Part shown: piece after piece, positions 35,225 through 47,100 of the stretch
Numbering within the stretch: the first letter of the stretch is position 1
How the letters are laid out: each line of letters starts with the position of its first letter
Source: Emmonsiellopsis sp. PD_33
Lineage: Eukaryota > Ascomycota > Eurotiomycetes > Onygenales > Ajellomycetaceae
Direction of reading: 5' to 3'
NCBI GenBank assembly: GCA_032988165.1
Contig: JANTQF010000073.1
Location: 1-64,000, forward strand
Length of the DNA: 64,000 bases
Position numbers and translations under genes: made by a program
The notes under the pieces: model-generated
Told to the model about the DNA's origin: nothing
Seen by the model: only the letters and a program-made list of their open reading frames with translations
Databases searched by the model: none

Positions 35225-36745
35225 GGCGAGGGGAAAAGACGAGCAGACGGATCTTAAGTTATAATTTCGCAGCTAGCCGGGCGGCTCTCTGGGGCGGACG
35301 GGACAGCCTTCGACGGGGCCTATGCCAATGGGCGGCGGCGAGGCTGGTGAAGGATCGGCTAAGCTGGGACTGGAACCCGGGTCTGTCCAACCCTGGCGAG
35401 TCGAGATTTTTAATTAGAGAGGGCAGCGGGCGCGGGTGGGCCTGGCACCGGACAAGGGCACAAGCAGCAAGCCAGCCAGCAGCCGGGAGGGGAGGGGTGT
35501 CGGGGACGGAGTTGGCGGTGGTGGTTGGGGATAGCTGAGTCTGGGTGTGAGATGTTGTGGTGGGGGAGGTTGAGGTTGGGCTGGGCAGAAATCACGAACA
35601 GCCCCCACCGAGGATGAGGATATTATCCTGAGATTCACACAAAGAGACAATAATATTCATAAATTTAATGGTATTTGGTTGGTCAGCAGCCAGCATCAGG
35701 TCTGCAGCAGTGAATATTCTCTCTCTGTCCAGCTGCTCGTATCGACAATTGATTAGTTAGTTAGTTGGCCGTCTCCGAGCCTCCGTCGACGTTCATAGGA
35801 GGATCAGGACTGATTCTCCCCTCCTTTTACCATTACCTGTGATAGTAACTATGATAGATACAGCCTCAGGAGTCAGCTACGAAGAATATTCTATTTTTAC
35901 CTTCTGCCTCCCTCATCCATCCCATGATTCTCATCTCATCTCATCTCGTCTCATCTCGTCTTTATTTTTATTTTTATCCGTTGATGATTCCATTTTAGCC
36001 CCACCATCCAGTCTAATAACTAACATTCTAACCCCCCCTCTCGCTCTGACAGGCGTAACAGTATCCATTGCGCAGTCCGGCACTATCGATTTCTCCCTCT
36101 CGAAGAACCAGTTCCAGAAGCCCTGTGGATTCGCTCTTCTCTCGTTTTCTCTCTCCTGATTCAGATTCGCAGGGTTCAACAAGGCGCAGGGTTCCGCCGT
36201 GCCAGCTGGATAGACTAGTAAACAAGAGCACGGCAGCGTGCTTATTGTGCAAGGGCTCGGTGGATCTTTGTTTTCTCCCTTCGCCGCTGATGAGGGGCTG
36301 GTAGAATATATTTATGATGTATATAGGAATTCGCCAGCTATGGTGGAAAATAGCTGCGCATCAACTGCCAGGGGTAACTGGTTAGTTAAATAATCCAAAA
36401 ACCAGCCAAGAATCTCCACACAGCACCAAGCGGGATAGAGAAGCGCAAAGCAGACATAAAGGGCAGCAGTTCAGTGCATGCGGTTGACACCAGGCTGATC
36501 AGTATGGTAGATAGGAGCGGGATGAAGTAGACGACCAAGATTCCATGGAGCAAAAGATCGGTCTGAGGAGAAAAAAAAAGGAGAGACGGATGTGCTGACT
36601 CAGCGACGCGGAGTTTCTTCCAGCGCCAACGGGATATTTATTTGTATCATTTTATCGTTTAACTCCATAATACGCGGAAACCAAGGCTCAATCAACTGGC
36701 CCATGGAAAGAATGTCATTCAGTCTCGCTATATTAACCCGCCAAA
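35225..36745. promoter_or_regulatory. Divergent region Sel1 activator / chl1
   Basis: 1.5 kb between opposed ATGs. TGACTCA (Gcn4/CpcA core) lies at 36596-36602, about 145 bp before the chl1 ATG. A GGTTGAGGTTG-type stretch lies near 35569. No coding sequence recognised. Confidence 0.45.
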
Positions 36746-39700
36746 ATGAGCTCCCCCCACAAAGATTTCCACCATCCCTACACGCCGTATGACATCCAGC
36801 GCCAGTTCATGCAGGCCTTGTATGACTGCATCGAGCAAGGGAATGTTGGCATCTTCGAGTCGCCCACTGGTAGCTTTTCCCTTTTCCTCAATACTCTGTA
36901 AAATATCTAGTTGAATTTTGAGTTCTGACCCGTCTTAGGTACCGTATGTGATAGCTCCTCTCCTGCATCAGGCTCGCCATGACCCCCTGAAAATGTCTAG
37001 CTTTACGTATCTTCAGTTTCAGTTACCTCTGTGACGAGGGAAGCGGATATATTCCTTGATTCCATTCTGATCGTAGGCTAGGGAAAATCACTGAGCTTGA
37101 TATGCGGCTCGTTAACGTGGCTTCGTGATCATAAGCGAGCCACATTTCTCAATCCAGTCGACCAGTTGGCATGTTAGTTGCATCCGCCGAGTTATACACA
37201 TGGCGCTTTAAACTAACATGTCCCAGCTGATGACGAGCCGGAATGGATTTTGGAACATGCGCGGCGAGAGAAAGCAAGGTCGGCCGTTGAGAAACGAAAG
37301 CAACTGGAAGCCCGACTGGCCAAAATCCGTGCAGAGGAAGAACGGCAACGAAGGAGGTTCGAGGATGGGAACCATGCCAGCAAAAAAAGGGTAGGTCTTA
37401 CTCTGTTCTTTTATAAAAAATAATAGAATTAAAAACATCCCATTTTGAATGTAGAGATTGAACTCGGAGAACACACCCTCCCGTCAACGAGACGAGAGCC
37501 AATTTGAGCTCGATGAGTACTACAGCGAGGATGACGAACGGGGAACAAGAGACACTGCATCTAAAAACGATGACACGCTTTCTGCTGATACCTTGGCCTT
37601 GCTCGAAAAGCTCCGAGGCCCTGGTACGCAGCAAGCAGACGATGACCCAAATGAAGACGAGATCCGGGTCTTTTATTGCTCCAGGACACACTCCCAACTT
37701 ACCCAGTTTGCCCACGAGCTACGTCGAGTGAAACTACCCCCTAGTATTCCTCCAGAAATCAGCGATGAACCTAAAACCGATCCAGCGGACGTCGAATTGG
37801 AAGAGACCATGAAACATCTCTCCCTTGGATCTAGAAAAGCACTTTGTATCAACCCCAAAGTACGGGCGCTTGGGAACCCTACCGCAATAAACGAACGATG
37901 TCTGGATATACAACGACCCGAAACATCAGCGGAGCATAAATGCACATTTGTACTCACCAAGGAAAACGAGGTACTTGTTAATGATTTCCGCGATCATACC
38001 CTTGCGAAAGTGCGGGATATCGAGGATATCGGCAAAATAGGATCCAAAATTGGAGTGTGTCCCTATTACGCCTCCCGCTCGATCATCAAGCAGAGTGAAG
38101 TATGTTCACCTTTAGAACGTCATTACCTGCAATGCTAATTTACGCATATAGATCATTACCTTACCGTACCCACTTCTCCTACAAAGATCAGCAAGAGAAG
38201 CTTTGAATATCTCTCTTAAAAATCACGTCGTAATCATAGACGAAGCCCACAACCTCATGGATGCGATCTCCAACATACACTCGGTTTCAGTGTCACTCAC
38301 CCAGCTTCAAACAGCTATTTACCAGCTCACAACTTATGCGCGGAAATATAAAAATCGCTTGAAGGGGAGCAATAGGGTATATGTCACCCAGGTGATTCGG
38401 CTCGTCAACTCCATTGTCGAGTATTTGAAATCTATTTTACAAAGAAAGACGCCATCTGAAGGAATTCTACGTCCGTCTGATATCATGGCCGGGAAAGGAG
38501 TCGATCAGATTAATCCGCATAAATTGTCAAGATATCTTCATGAAAGCAAGCTTGCGAGGAAAGTTGACGGGTATATCGAACATTCAACAGAGACACAGGG
38601 CGACAACAAGCAAAGCCCAAAGTCATCAGTGCCTATCCTATTTCAGGTACAGAGTTTCCTCATTTCATTGATGAACCCCTCTGCCGAAGGGAAGCTGTTC
38701 TTCGAAAATACCCACAACGATGTCCTCTTGAAATACATGCTACTGGATCCGACAAACCACTTCCGCGAAATTGTGGAAGATGCAAAGGCAGTGATTCTTG
38801 CAGGAGGAACAATGTCTCCAGTATGTGGATTCTATCTACCCTAACTAGACCTCTCTCGCTGATTTACTTTCTAGATGCAGGATTATGCAGATCATCTCTT
38901 CCCGTACTTGAGCCCGGACCGCCTCAGAACCTATAGCTACGGGCACGTTATACCGGCGGAAAACCTCACAGCGATGCCGGTGGTAAAGGGGGCGTTTGGT
39001 GCAGACTTTGATTTTACCTATGACAAACGAAACTCCGAAAGCATGGTAGGTAGAGGTCAAAATCGCGCCCTGAACCCTCTAACTAGCCCACGGAGTAACT
39101 ACTAACGAATTGTATGCAGGTGATTGACCTTGGCCGGACCATAACAGCTTTCTGCCGCGTTATTCCCGATGGCGTTGTGGCCTTCTTCCCCAGCTACGAC
39201 TACCTGAACCAAGTGCTAGCAATCTGGAAGAAGCCCTTACCAAACACACAATCGAGCGTCCTTGATTCCATCGAGAAATCAAAGACCGTGTTCCACGAGT
39301 CCCAAGACAAAGCGACAAATACAGAAGACCTACTCCAAAACTACTCCAGCGCCATCGACGCGGGAACCGGCGGCGCGCTACTCCTCTCCGTCATGGGCGG
39401 GAAACTATCAGAGGGCATCAATTTCTCCGATAAGCTGGGAAGAGGGGTCCTGGTCATCGGCTTGCCGTTCCCCAACATCCGCAGCGCGGTCTGGCAAGCC
39501 AAAATCCAGCATGTGGAGCGCAAGGCGTACGAATCTAGTTCTGGACCTGAGGAGGCTGGTCGCCAGGCAAAGGCGAAGGCGGCTGGGAGGGAGTTTTATG
39601 AGAATGCATGTATGAGGACTGTGAATCAGTGTATTGGCCGCGCGATTAGGCACCAGAATGATTATGCTGTGATCCTCATGATGGATAGGAGATATGGCAC

Positions 39701-39845
39701 GGCTCGCATACAGGGCAAGTTGCCAAACTGGATTCAGCAGAATTTGGTAGCAGGGGCGTCGGGGCAGCCGGTTGAGAGGACGATTGGGGAGATCTCTGGT
39801 TTTTTTCGTAGGAAGCGAGCGTTAGACACGACTGGAGATAAGTAA
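36746..39845 (+). CDS. chl1: ATP-dependent DNA helicase Chl1 (DDX11/FANCJ-like, XPD family)
   Basis: Iron-sulphur superfamily 2 helicase required for sister-chromatid cohesion. Eight exons: 36746-36869, 36939-36943, 37082-37172, 37227-37390, 37455-38099, 38152-38820, 38875-39045 and 39120-39845, giving 864 residues (yeast Chl1 has 861). Exon 2 is only 5 nt; with it the Walker A reads SPTGTGKSLSLICG (residues 40-46 are PTGTGKS), and without it the frame is lost. The SRTHSQL motif follows. Four cysteines suited to the Fe-S cluster are visible: ALCIN, NERCLD, HKCTF and GVCPYY. The DEAH box is at about 373-376. Helicase motifs near the end include GGKLSEGINFSD and NQCIGRAIRHQNDYAVI, and the C-terminus is FFRRKRALDTTGDK. 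ATG choice gives the family start HHPYTPYDIQRQFM. Confidence 0.92.
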
Positions 39846-40165
39846 TCTAGATATGCAGAAATGAATTTACGATAACTCCACCTTACTTAGAGCAAGGCAA
39901 TTTCTCAGGAGATGGAGATGAACCCCCTGATGTTGAGGGCCGATCTGATAAAGGTAGTCACGTGGTATTCGACCGCATCCAGCAATAACGCCAAGCAAAT
40001 CAGGGCTGGGCCCTATGCTGCCCAAACAAGCGAAGCCGCTGACAAACACACATTAAGCGAGCAGCGAAACGACGCCGGGCGCTGCCTCCCAACATCGAAG
40101 TCGCACCCGCCCTCTCCCAACGACCAGCACACCACAGTCTTGTCGAATCCAGCTCCGTCGACAAG
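39846..40165 (+). promoter_or_regulatory. rpl28 promoter with CACGTG
   Basis: A 320-nt gap between chl1 and rpl28. TCACGTG starts at 39958 (CACGTG core 39959-39964), about 200 bp before the rpl28 ATG. Cbf1 sites of this type, with Tbf1 sites, are known in ribosomal protein promoters of some ascomycetes; I see only a weak Tbf1-like GGCCCTA nearby. Confidence 0.5.
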
Positions 40166-41128
40166 ATGCCTACCCGACTTACGAAGACAAGAAAGCAGTG
40201 AGTAGATTTCCCCCCTCCCTCCCCTCGTCTCGTCTCGTTTGGTTCGGAAAGAAATACGAAAGAATGTCCCGCAATACCTTATGAATGCGCACCTCGAAAA
40301 ATCGAAAGAATATACGCAAAAAGCCGGTCCATTATAATATATATCCCACCAATTCGCCCTCCCCTAAGAACAATTTCTCCTACACCCAAATCGCTGCAGA
40401 AATTGTCGCTAATTTCTGCTTTTTTTTCTTTTCTTTCTAGCCGCGGTCATGTTTCCGCCGGTTACGGTCGCGTTGGCAAGCACCGCAAGCACCCCGGTGG
40501 TCGCGGTATGGCCGGTGGTCAGCACCACCACCGGACCAATCTCGACAAGTACCATCCCGGTTACTTCGGTAAAGTCGGTATGAGATACTTCCACAAGACC
40601 CAGAACAAGTTCTGGAAGCCCGTCATCAACCTTGACAAGGTATGGATACAACGCATTCCTTCCTCTTTTTTTTTTTGCGAGTGGGAGGGGAGATGGGTTG
40701 GGATTGGGGTTGGAATTGGATATGGATGAGTGAAGGAATGGATGGCTGGGAAGAAAGATATGCTGGACTGGATTAATTGATGGAGGGGTCGGTTGGCCTG
40801 GTGCATTAAGAGCTGGAATTGCGTTGGCAGCAATAACTGGAAACCGGGAAAGAGAGGGGGAAACACGTCAAAGAATGGCAAGATGCTGACCCATGTATGA
40901 AAATTATAGCTGTGGTCCCTCATCCCCTCCGAGACCCGCGACGCCTACGTGAACAAGCAGAAGACCGATACCGCCCCCGTCCTCGACCTCCTCCCTCTCG
41001 GTTACTCCAAGGTGCTCGGCAAGGGCAGACTCCCAGAGATCCCCGTCGTTGTCCGGGCGCGGTATTTCAGCAAGGAGGCTGAGCGGAAGATCAAGGAGGC
41101 TGGTGGTGTTGTTGAGCTCGTTGCATAG
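40166..41128 (+). CDS. rpl28: 60S ribosomal protein L28 (uL15, L27a)
   Basis: Component of the large cytosolic ribosomal subunit. Three exons: 40166-40197, 40441-40639 and 40910-41128, giving 149 residues, exactly the yeast Rpl28 length. The N-terminus MPTRLTKTRKHRGHVSAGYGRVGKHRKHPGGRG and the C-terminal RARYFSKEAERKIKEAGGVVELVA are unmistakable. The first intron interrupts codon 11, close to the start codon, as is common for fungal ribosomal protein genes. Introns of 243 and 270 nt are long for this window. I looked for box C/D snoRNAs in both and found none convincing. Expression is expected to be high. Confidence 0.97.
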
Positions 41129-42168
41129 ATGAATTGCATCTCTGTGTGTGGTGTGGAGGGGCTGGGATGGGTGTGAAATTTTCCTGTTTGCCTGTTGTTG
41201 ACTTATGATGATGGGTTGGGACGGGCAAAAATGGGTGTTATAATGGGCGATTTTTTTTTTTTTTTTTACAAAAGAAAAGAAGAAGAAGAAAAAAAATCAC
41301 AACAAATCATCACAAATCAACATGTTTTGTTTTTTCTCTTTTCACCCAGGTTCCCCCCTATATCTACATACATACCTACCCTTTACGAGTCCCTCCGCTC
41401 TCCTTTTCCACCCACCCAATCGGTCCCCTTGAAACGAGGAAGGAGAAGGGTGGTTCTGGGCTTAGGCCTCAATAATTTCATGACAGAAATACGAAAAGAA
41501 ATGTGCCATGGATCCCGCACCTGACAGCTACCACGCTGGAGGGCGAAGAAAAGAAAAGAAAACCATCTCTTGTATTTTGGCAATTGAGCATCCATTCTAT
41601 GGAATTTGGAGTTTTACATTTCTTAATGCCAAACCTAGACCTCCCATCCCTTTTCCTATCCCCCTTTTTCTTTGTCTTAACGACCTCACTAAAATACCAT
41701 TACGTACACCAGGTGGAATTTAAAAAAGAAATCTGAAAAAAGAAACGAAACACTTATTTCCTTTTGTTTCTGTTGTGGTTTGATGTTAGTTGGGGATGGG
41801 AGGGGAGGGGACGGGAGATTAGCTTGCTTTTCTTCATGGTTGGTGGATAACTACAATGCGTAATGTGGCAGTCAAATTCCCCTCCTTGTTATTCCTAGCA
41901 GGGATGGTGATGGTCATATCGTATGTATGTACTCGACTGCGTGGGTTTATCTTGCTTGAAGCGGATAGCTGTCTCTTGTCTTTATTCTGGCGATTGGGGG
42001 ATCGGATTAATCTATACATTCGGTCATTCATACATCGTCAAAGACATCTGCCAAACGGGCTGATAAACTATAGCTGGGTCTAAACGGATATCTCTCTTCT
42101 ATATAAGGGTATACCTATCTATCCATGATTCCATCCAAAAAACGAAACAATAACTGATTACCCCTTAC
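41129..42168. other. Convergent 3' region rpl28 / hydrolase
   Basis: 1 kb between facing stop codons, with a T run at about 41251-41269 and A-rich stretches. No gene recognised. Confidence 0.6.
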
Positions 42169-43430
42169 TTATATCTTCGACGTCCTCACCCTCGTAGCAG
42201 GCTCCCTCTCCTCCCCAGCCGCCAAACTCTCCCCAACAAACCGAATCGCCTGCTCAACCATCGCCGGCGTAACCTCATGACCAACCCCCTCACAAATCAC
42301 ATCCTCAAACGTCGCCGGGCCCTCAGTGAACCAGCCCCCCGGCGCCATCCCCTTTTTCAACCAGGTCAGGAACGGCTCCCCCCTCGCATACGGCACCAGC
42401 TTATCCGACCCGCCGGATATCAGCATGACGCGCTTACCTTCTAGACACCGCTTCATCAGCGGGCGGAGGGTCAGCTTTTCGCTATCCGTGGGCTCGGGGA
42501 GGACGTCAGCCTTGACGGGCCCGGACACGGCATGGTGGTTCATGTGGCTCAGAAAGAGCGCGGCGGGGTCATATCTCCCAACGACATCGATGAGACCCCG
42601 CGGCCAGGATTCCGAGCCAAGGAACTTGGAGCCCGGCGGGGTGGTGTCCTTCCATGTGGCCAGTTTGGACAGTTTGGCCCGCTCGGCCATGAGGTTTGTG
42701 TAGTCTGGTGAGCCTATTATTACGACGCCGCTGCTGATGCGGGGCTCGTGGAGGAGGCAGCTCCAGGTGGCGTGTCCGCCTAGGGAGACGCCGAGGGCGA
42801 GGTTTGTGGTGATTTTCCGGTCTGAGGTTGGGAAGGCGTACGAGTCCATGAAGTCGATTAGGGTGGAGACGTCGCGGGCGGTGCCCTCTGGGGATTTTGT
42901 GTTAGTATTTAATATTGGTTGGGAGGGATTGGGCGGAATGCGGGGGAGGGGTAGATAGCAAGATATCATGGGCATTCGCTGGGAGTTTATGTGATGGACC
43001 AAAGATAAAACAATGTATGTATAAATTTGAAAAAGAGAGCCTCACGGAAAGTAGCAAACATATCCTGAGCATGTCTTGGATTCCCCTGCCTCCACGCCTC
43101 ATTCGACAGCTTGTCAACCAGCCTTGATCCATGATTCCGCTGGTCAAACGACACAGCAATTAACCCCTTATCTTTCTGGCTTGGAGAAACCCGCCCCTCA
43201 CGCAGCCTCTGGTTCCAGTCCGCAATGGCATAACCAGCCACCCCCTCCATGGAGTCCATGTTGATCAATCGCGGGTGCATCAGATACAGACATGCGACCT
43301 CCTTGGCGTGGGCGGGGAGCTCGTCCAGGCCGTAGACAGCACAGAGAATGCCGGCGATAGGGAAGATCTTCTTGGACACTTTGGGCGAAGACATGCCGTA
43401 GGTCTTCACCATGGGATCTATGGACGCCAT
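42169..43430 (-). CDS. Alpha/beta hydrolase-fold protein
   Basis: Two exons, 43430-43046 and 42887-42169, giving 367 residues. The nucleophile elbow is GVSLGGH with Ser near residue 163. An upstream strand ends LIAVSFDQRNHGSR, which fits the oxyanion/cap region of this fold. A candidate catalytic Asp lies in ISGGSDKLVPY, and a candidate His in CEGVGHEVT. No signal peptide is visible, so it is probably cytosolic. The exon join gives FATFQGTARDVSTLIDFMDSY in frame. The substrate cannot be told from sequence; similar fungal proteins are annotated only as hydrolases or peptidase-like. It is divergent from the phospholipase D gene. Confidence 0.87.
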
Positions 43431-44191
43431 ATTTGCGGTTTGCCGGTCAATTGGATATAGATCGATGCACGCAGTCGCCGAGCAGGGAGGTTATATAGAT
43501 TTTCTCCCGAGGTTCTGTGCCAACGTCAAGGCCGTGGAGTTTTAGTTAACGAAGGAAAACTATGAGTGAGAAGAGATAACCGCGAAACATCCACCGCCAG
43601 CCGTCAAGGTCGTTCGTGAGCCCGCCATTCTGAAGCCGCCAAGTTCATCGCCAACTCCACGGCAACTTTTTCGCAGAGCGCAAAGTCCGAGGTTAAACCC
43701 CGGCCACGTGATCCGGTAAGTTACCGAACAGCGATACCGGGGAATTGTAATTGCGGATCCATGGGCGGGATGTGGGTTTAAGGGGCGTTTGTCGTCGCAC
43801 TAGCCGGTTCCAGGCAAAGCGCGTCCCAAAGTGGCGTGGCCCCACGCTTTGCCCGCGCACCCGCGTCCAATTTGCACGCAGCGGGGCTTAGTCAGCAGGC
43901 GTAACTGTCCGGCGGGTCCAACCTCCTGCTGCAATTTCCAGGGTCTCGAGACTCCATCATCGCTGCTCGATAGCTCCAGACAGCTTCTCGCCGCCGTTGA
44001 TTCTACACTCGCCCCGACGTATTGGTGAGAGACTGTTGCAGAATGGCGGGCTTATAAACATCTGCTCCCCCCTCGAGTCTCCCGAGCTGCCAGGTATGTC
44101 TGCTCTTAACGTCACCCGGAGGTGGCCCCAGGCTATCTAGTTGAGCCCCTGACAATAACCATTGTTTGCTCCATAGTAGGAGGCTTGCACA
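43431..44191. promoter_or_regulatory. Divergent promoter hydrolase / PLD, with uORF and leader intron
   Basis: Contains CACGTG at 43705-43710. A 4-codon uORF (MAGL, stop) is at 44042-44056, in the probable PLD leader. A good 5' UTR intron follows at 44094-44176 (donor GTATGT, CTGAC branch site near 44149, acceptor ATAG), ending 15 nt before the PLD ATG. Transcript evidence is needed for the leader. Confidence 0.5.
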
Positions 44192-47100
44192 ATGGCAGAA
44201 GCCTCGAGCCCGTCGACTCCTGTCGGCCTCGAGAAGCCATCACCACCATCGTCTCCACAACCTTCCAGAATACCACAGGACTTGAAGCTCACCCTTCCCA
44301 CCGATTCCCCCCAAAATGGCCCATCCGCGTCTCCGTCCCCGCTGACCATCCCCGCCGATTCACTACCTAAGAAAACCGCCCTGAATGCAACGAACGGAGA
44401 GGGAACCACGAAGAAAATCGCGGTGCTGGGCGCCGCTTTTGAGCCCTCAAATTCGAAGCGTCCGGAACGTGATATTGAAGCCTCCCCAAATGGTGCACAA
44501 CGAAATATGTCAGTTGGACATGAAGAGACAGACGGTCCACCATATCAAACAAAACCTTCTTCCGTCCCATCTAGACAGCCGTCAAATGGTTCTACAAGAC
44601 AGCTGGATCAGCAAAAGACGCCATTGGGGTTTTCAACTCCTCCCGGACGCCGAAGTGTGCAATTCGCTCGAGCGGCCTCTGATAATGAAGGTGGAGATGG
44701 TGGAGTATCACGTTCCAGAACCTCTTCCTTAGGGCAGGATGAAGCAGATGCATTTGCAAAAGACCGTCGGACTCATTCGTTATTCTCAAAGTTAAAAGCC
44801 TTTGCCGCCTCACCTTCCTTCCCATCGCATACTCGGTCAGCAAGTGGCATGAGTGTTGGAGACGAGTCAGGAGGAGCTCGACCTTTTGGCGATACTGTCA
44901 CCCCGATGTCTGAAAGGGACGGATTCCGTTTCCCCAGCACTCTGGAGGAGGAGGGAAGCGAGATGGATGCGGACGCCGAGTCAAGTTCTGGAGAACAGGC
45001 AAGCGGAATCCGGAAGAAAAAGAGAAAATCTCGACGACCTCCCGGCTCTGGATCTCTTACTGCTCCTACAACACCTAAATCGACCCCCCGGCCACATTTC
45101 CCCACGAGTAATTCGTATGCCCCATCCGAAGGCTTTCGCGCCGGCCATTTCTCCCGACGACTTACTCCAAATTCTACAAATACCCAGCCACGAGATGGAG
45201 TTTCGGAAGACGAAGGGCGGGATAGATTAAATCGAGACTCTATGTGGAGAAGACGAAGTGGGTGGCTGCAAAGCGCCCGCGGCCTAAGCTACAGCGGACC
45301 AGGCCGGCCGGAGGGAGGAGAGTCACAGGATGACAGGCGTGTGGGCAATTTCCGACGACTAACAGGTTTCGGGGGGCCTTCAGAAAATGCTGAAGGCATT
45401 GCCGCGTCTTGGAGGCGTCATAGGGGAGAACGCGGATCTAGCCTGAGCGCCCAAAGATGGAGACAGATTAAAGCCGGATTAAAGATGATTGGCCAGCGCA
45501 AGAAAGTCGAAACCACGGTTGACCATATCAAGTCCGCTGAGCTGCTTGCTGAGCTTACATCTGGTATTCCTGCCGCTCTTCTCTTGGCTAGCATGTTCCA
45601 GAGGGACGAGCATGGCAGCAGGCGTATCCCTATCCTCCTTGAACAGTTAAAGGTACATGTTACTGACAGCCGTTTTGACTCCCATTCCGGCGATCGTCAC
45701 TTGGTTTTCCGAATTGAGTTGGAGTATGGGAGCGGATTGACCCGGATGAAGTGGGTGATTCACCGAACGCTCAGAGATTTCGCGAACCTCCATCTCAAGT
45801 ACAAACTCCAAATTGGGACTCAAAAGTACATTCAACTCAAGACCCATGACTCTTCTCATCCTCTGCCCCATTTCCCGAAAAGCGCCTTCCCTTACCTGCG
45901 TGGTATGCGAGGCCTGGACAGCGATGGAGAGGAGGATGATGATGACTCTGAGACAGCACCGGATGCTACAAGTGGAAATGAGAAGGCCACGAAGAAAAAG
46001 AAACGGCGTTCATCCTTTGGTATTCCCCGAAGACGGTCAAGCTTAACCGCTGCAGCTGAAAGCAGCGCTTCAGGAGCATTGGAGCAGGGCGCTCACCGTC
46101 CGTCATCCATTGCAGGAGGGGCAATAAAGAAGGAATCGTACCCTGAGCGGCAGCGGAAAAAGCTCGAGATCTATCTACAGCAAATGATCCGGTTCCTAAT
46201 CTTCCGGCCTGATAGCAACCGCCTTTGCAAATTTTTGGAACTCTCCGCCTTAGGCGTCCGACTAGCAGCGGAAGGAAGCTATCACGGAAAAGAAGGATTC
46301 TTGGTTATCCAGTCATCCAAGGGCCTTGATTTCCGGAGAGCTTTGAACCCATCTATGATCAAATCACGACACTCTCCCAAGTGGTTTTTGGTCCGCCACA
46401 GCTACGTTGTATGCGTTGACTCACCCGAAGAAATGCACATTTATGATGTCTTCTTGGTAGATCGCTTCTTTCAAATCCAATCCCAAAAGATGCGTTTACG
46501 TGATCAAACCCCCAAAGAGCTTGCAAAGTCGGCGAAAGAATCCGCTACCCATCCACAACACCATACTTTGAAAATACAAAATTCGGAACGGAAGTTGAGG
46601 TTGTTGGCTCGAAATGAACGCCAGCTCCATCAATTTGAGGATTCCATCCAATTTATGGTGGAAACAACTCCTTGGTCCAAGCCAAACCGATTTGACAGCT
46701 TCGCTCCAGTACGTCAGAATTGCTTCGCTCAGTGGTTAGTCGATGGTCGTGATTATATGTGGGTGGTATCCCGCGCCATAAACCAAGCCAAGGATGTCAT
46801 CTATATTCACGATTGGTGGTTGAGTCCTGAGCTTTACATGCGACGACCGGCGGCCATTAGCCAAAAATGGCGGCTAGATCGGCTACTTCAAAAGAAAGCG
46901 CAAGAGGGTGTAAAGGTGTTTGTGATAATGTATCGAAACATTAACTCGGCCATCCCGATCGATTCAGAGTACTCGAAATTTTCTTTGCTTGATCTACACC
47001 CCAACGTCTTTGTACAGAGATCCCCCAACCAGTTTAGACAGAACACCTTCTTCTGGGCACATCACGAAAAGCTGTGCATTGTCGATCACACAATTGCTTT

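Noticed and set aside
40198..40909. snoRNA inside the rpl28 introns
   Set aside because: I found no paired box C (RTGATGA) and box D (CTGA) with terminal stem; the only CTGA is the splice branch site.
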